A DNA stretch of 64,000 nucleotides from an uncultured Acidobacteriia bacterium (GTDB lineage Bacteria > Acidobacteriota > Terriglobia > Bryobacterales > Bryobacteraceae). How positions within the stretch are numbered: the first letter of the stretch is position 1; every line of letters begins with the position of its first letter. Below, piece by piece: positions 62,943 to 64,000 of the stretch. The notes beneath the pieces are model-generated. The model was not told the DNA's origin. It ran no database searches and worked only from the letters and a program-made list of their open reading frames with translations. The position numbers and the translations under genes are program-made. Where the stretch lies: the NCBI GenBank assembly GCA_903907865.1, contig CAIVPR010000076.1, positions 16,441 through 80,440 on the forward strand. The letters run 5' to 3'.

Positions 62943-64000
62943 GTGGAGTTCGGGACGACGGGAAAGCGTGGGAAGCCGCGCTACGTGCGAATTGATCGGG
63001 AGCAGATGTATTGGGCGATGGTGGATGTGGAAGCGCTGGTAGCGCCGAACCATCGGATCCGGGCAATTTGGGCGCTGGCTGGAAAACTGGACTTGAGCGA
63101 TTGGGAGAGCCGGATCGCGGCGCGGGAGGGTGCGGCGGGACGACCAAGTTTTTCACCGCGGCTGCTGGCCTGCGTCTGGATCTATGGATACAGCATCGGT
63201 GTGGCCTCGGCGAGGGCACTGGCGCGGATGGTGGACTGGGAACCCGGCCTGCGCTGGCTGACCGGATGCGGCAGCATCAACGCGCACACTTTGTCCGACT
63301 TCCGGGTGGACGACAAGCAAAGGCTGGACGATCTGTTCACAAACCTGGTGGCATTGCTTCGCCGCGAAGGCCTGGTCGATCTGAAGGTCGTGACGCAGGA
63401 CGGAACCAAGATAAAGGCGGGCGCGGGCAAACAATCCATGCACCGGCGGCCCACCATCGAAGCGGAGCTGGACCAGGCACGCCGTCATATGGCGGAACTG
63501 GACCAGCAGGCGTGCGCGGACGAGGCGCAGGACGAGCGTCGGCTGGCGGCGCAGAAACGGGGGGCATGGGAGCGGGCGGCACGGCTGGAGAACGCGCTGG
63601 AGGAACTAAAGAAGAGGGAAGAGGAGAAACCGCCCAGCCAGCGCGACCAGGTGCGGGTCAGCGGCAGTGAAGCGGAAGCCCGGAAAATGAAGCACGCGGA
63701 TGGAAGCTGGGCGCCCGGCCACAACGTACAGGTGTTGACCGACGCCAAAGAGAAGGTGATCGTCGGGGTGGCTGTCAGCAGTGATGGCAACGATCAGGAG
63801 CAGTTGCTGACCGAAGTGGATGCGCTGATCAGCCGGACGGGGGAGAAACCGGGTTGCGTATTGGCCGACGGCGGCTATGTGAGCGGAAGCGGTGCCAAAG
63901 GCGGAACAGGCGGGCGTGCAAGGACAACGCGTCGCGGCAAAACCGCTCGGCTTCCGTTGTTTTCGCGATTTGGAGGGCCCCGAGGATGTTCCGCTTGAAG
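62943..64000 (+). mobile_element. IS1182-like transposase, frameshifted, right part beyond window
   Basis: From GTG 62943 the protein shows an IS1182/IS4-type DDE transposase: LVAPNHRIRAIWALAGKLDL, GRPSFSPRLLACVWIYGYSI, the first Asp in VTQDGTKIKAGAG, a charged insertion, and the second Asp in VLADGGYVS. After about 63883 the frame degenerates (GSGAKGGTGGRARTTRRG) to a stop at 63996-63998. In the next frame the family-like EAVPKAEQAGVQGQRVAAKP continues to the edge. A single-base change near 63880 therefore disrupts it. The right end is not visible. Confidence 0.78.

Overview
The window is a GC-rich, densely coded chromosomal segment, very probably from an Acidobacteriota soil bacterium of the Bryobacter/Solibacter type. 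The grounds are a TIGR03435-family secreted protein at 39577 with a fragment of a second at 43720, two PEP-CTERM proteins, a multi-kilobase TIG/Ig-repeat surface protein, and an NS-x-RHGLLAK protein next to a transposase. This placement is from family knowledge, not from a search.

Layout. 1-3135: a cut-off M14 zinc carboxypeptidase and a heparinase II/III-like protein. 3239-9061: a tightly overlapped his operon read leftward (hisL-hisD-hisC-HAD phosphatase-hisB-hisH-hisF-hisA). It is preceded by an undescribed-looking attenuator: a 27-residue leader peptide with six His, a possible antiterminator pairing and an 11-bp terminator with a T run just before hisD. 9113-11248: a prolyl oligopeptidase. 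11301-12778: a toxin-antitoxin island with a broken DUF1778/GNAT pair and an intact MazEF pair. 13138-22360: one long leftward cluster, ECF sigma - membrane protein with a CxxCH haem motif - ccmE-F-H - zinc-ribbon protein - TM protein - ccmA-B-C-D - mannonate-dehydratase-like gene. This is a System I cytochrome c maturation locus with a Cys-type CcmE and an apparent dedicated sigma/anti-sigma pair.

22391-29384: endonuclease III-like protein lacking catalytic residues, PEP-CTERM protein, TerC, a PD-(D/E)XK-like protein, a holin-like protein, glgB and a GDSL esterase. 29427-39154: rightward housekeeping genes (biotin carboxylase, biotin carrier, DnaC-like ATPase, rsfS, rlmH, accD, folC, ilvE), with one leftward DD-peptidase-like gene. 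39155-43983: a toxin-antitoxin remnant, TIGR03435 protein, gap with a UUCG terminator, SRPBCC and ThuA proteins, a REP palindrome and a TIGR03435 fragment. 44037-47522: argS, coaX and a conserved unknown.

47609-62134: a winged-helix/TPR regulator, a small PEP-CTERM protein, a 3791-residue surface protein (about 20 TIG-like modules, a beta-propeller, 522-bp tandem Ig repeats, a PA14 domain) and a translationally coupled glycine-rich secreted protein. 62374-64000: an NS-x-RHGLLAK protein and an IS1182-like transposase with a frameshift, cut by the window edge.

A recurring feature is a TANNNT -10 box only 6-9 nt before the start codon of many genes, which suggests leaderless transcripts. No rRNA, tRNA or CRISPR array was recognised.
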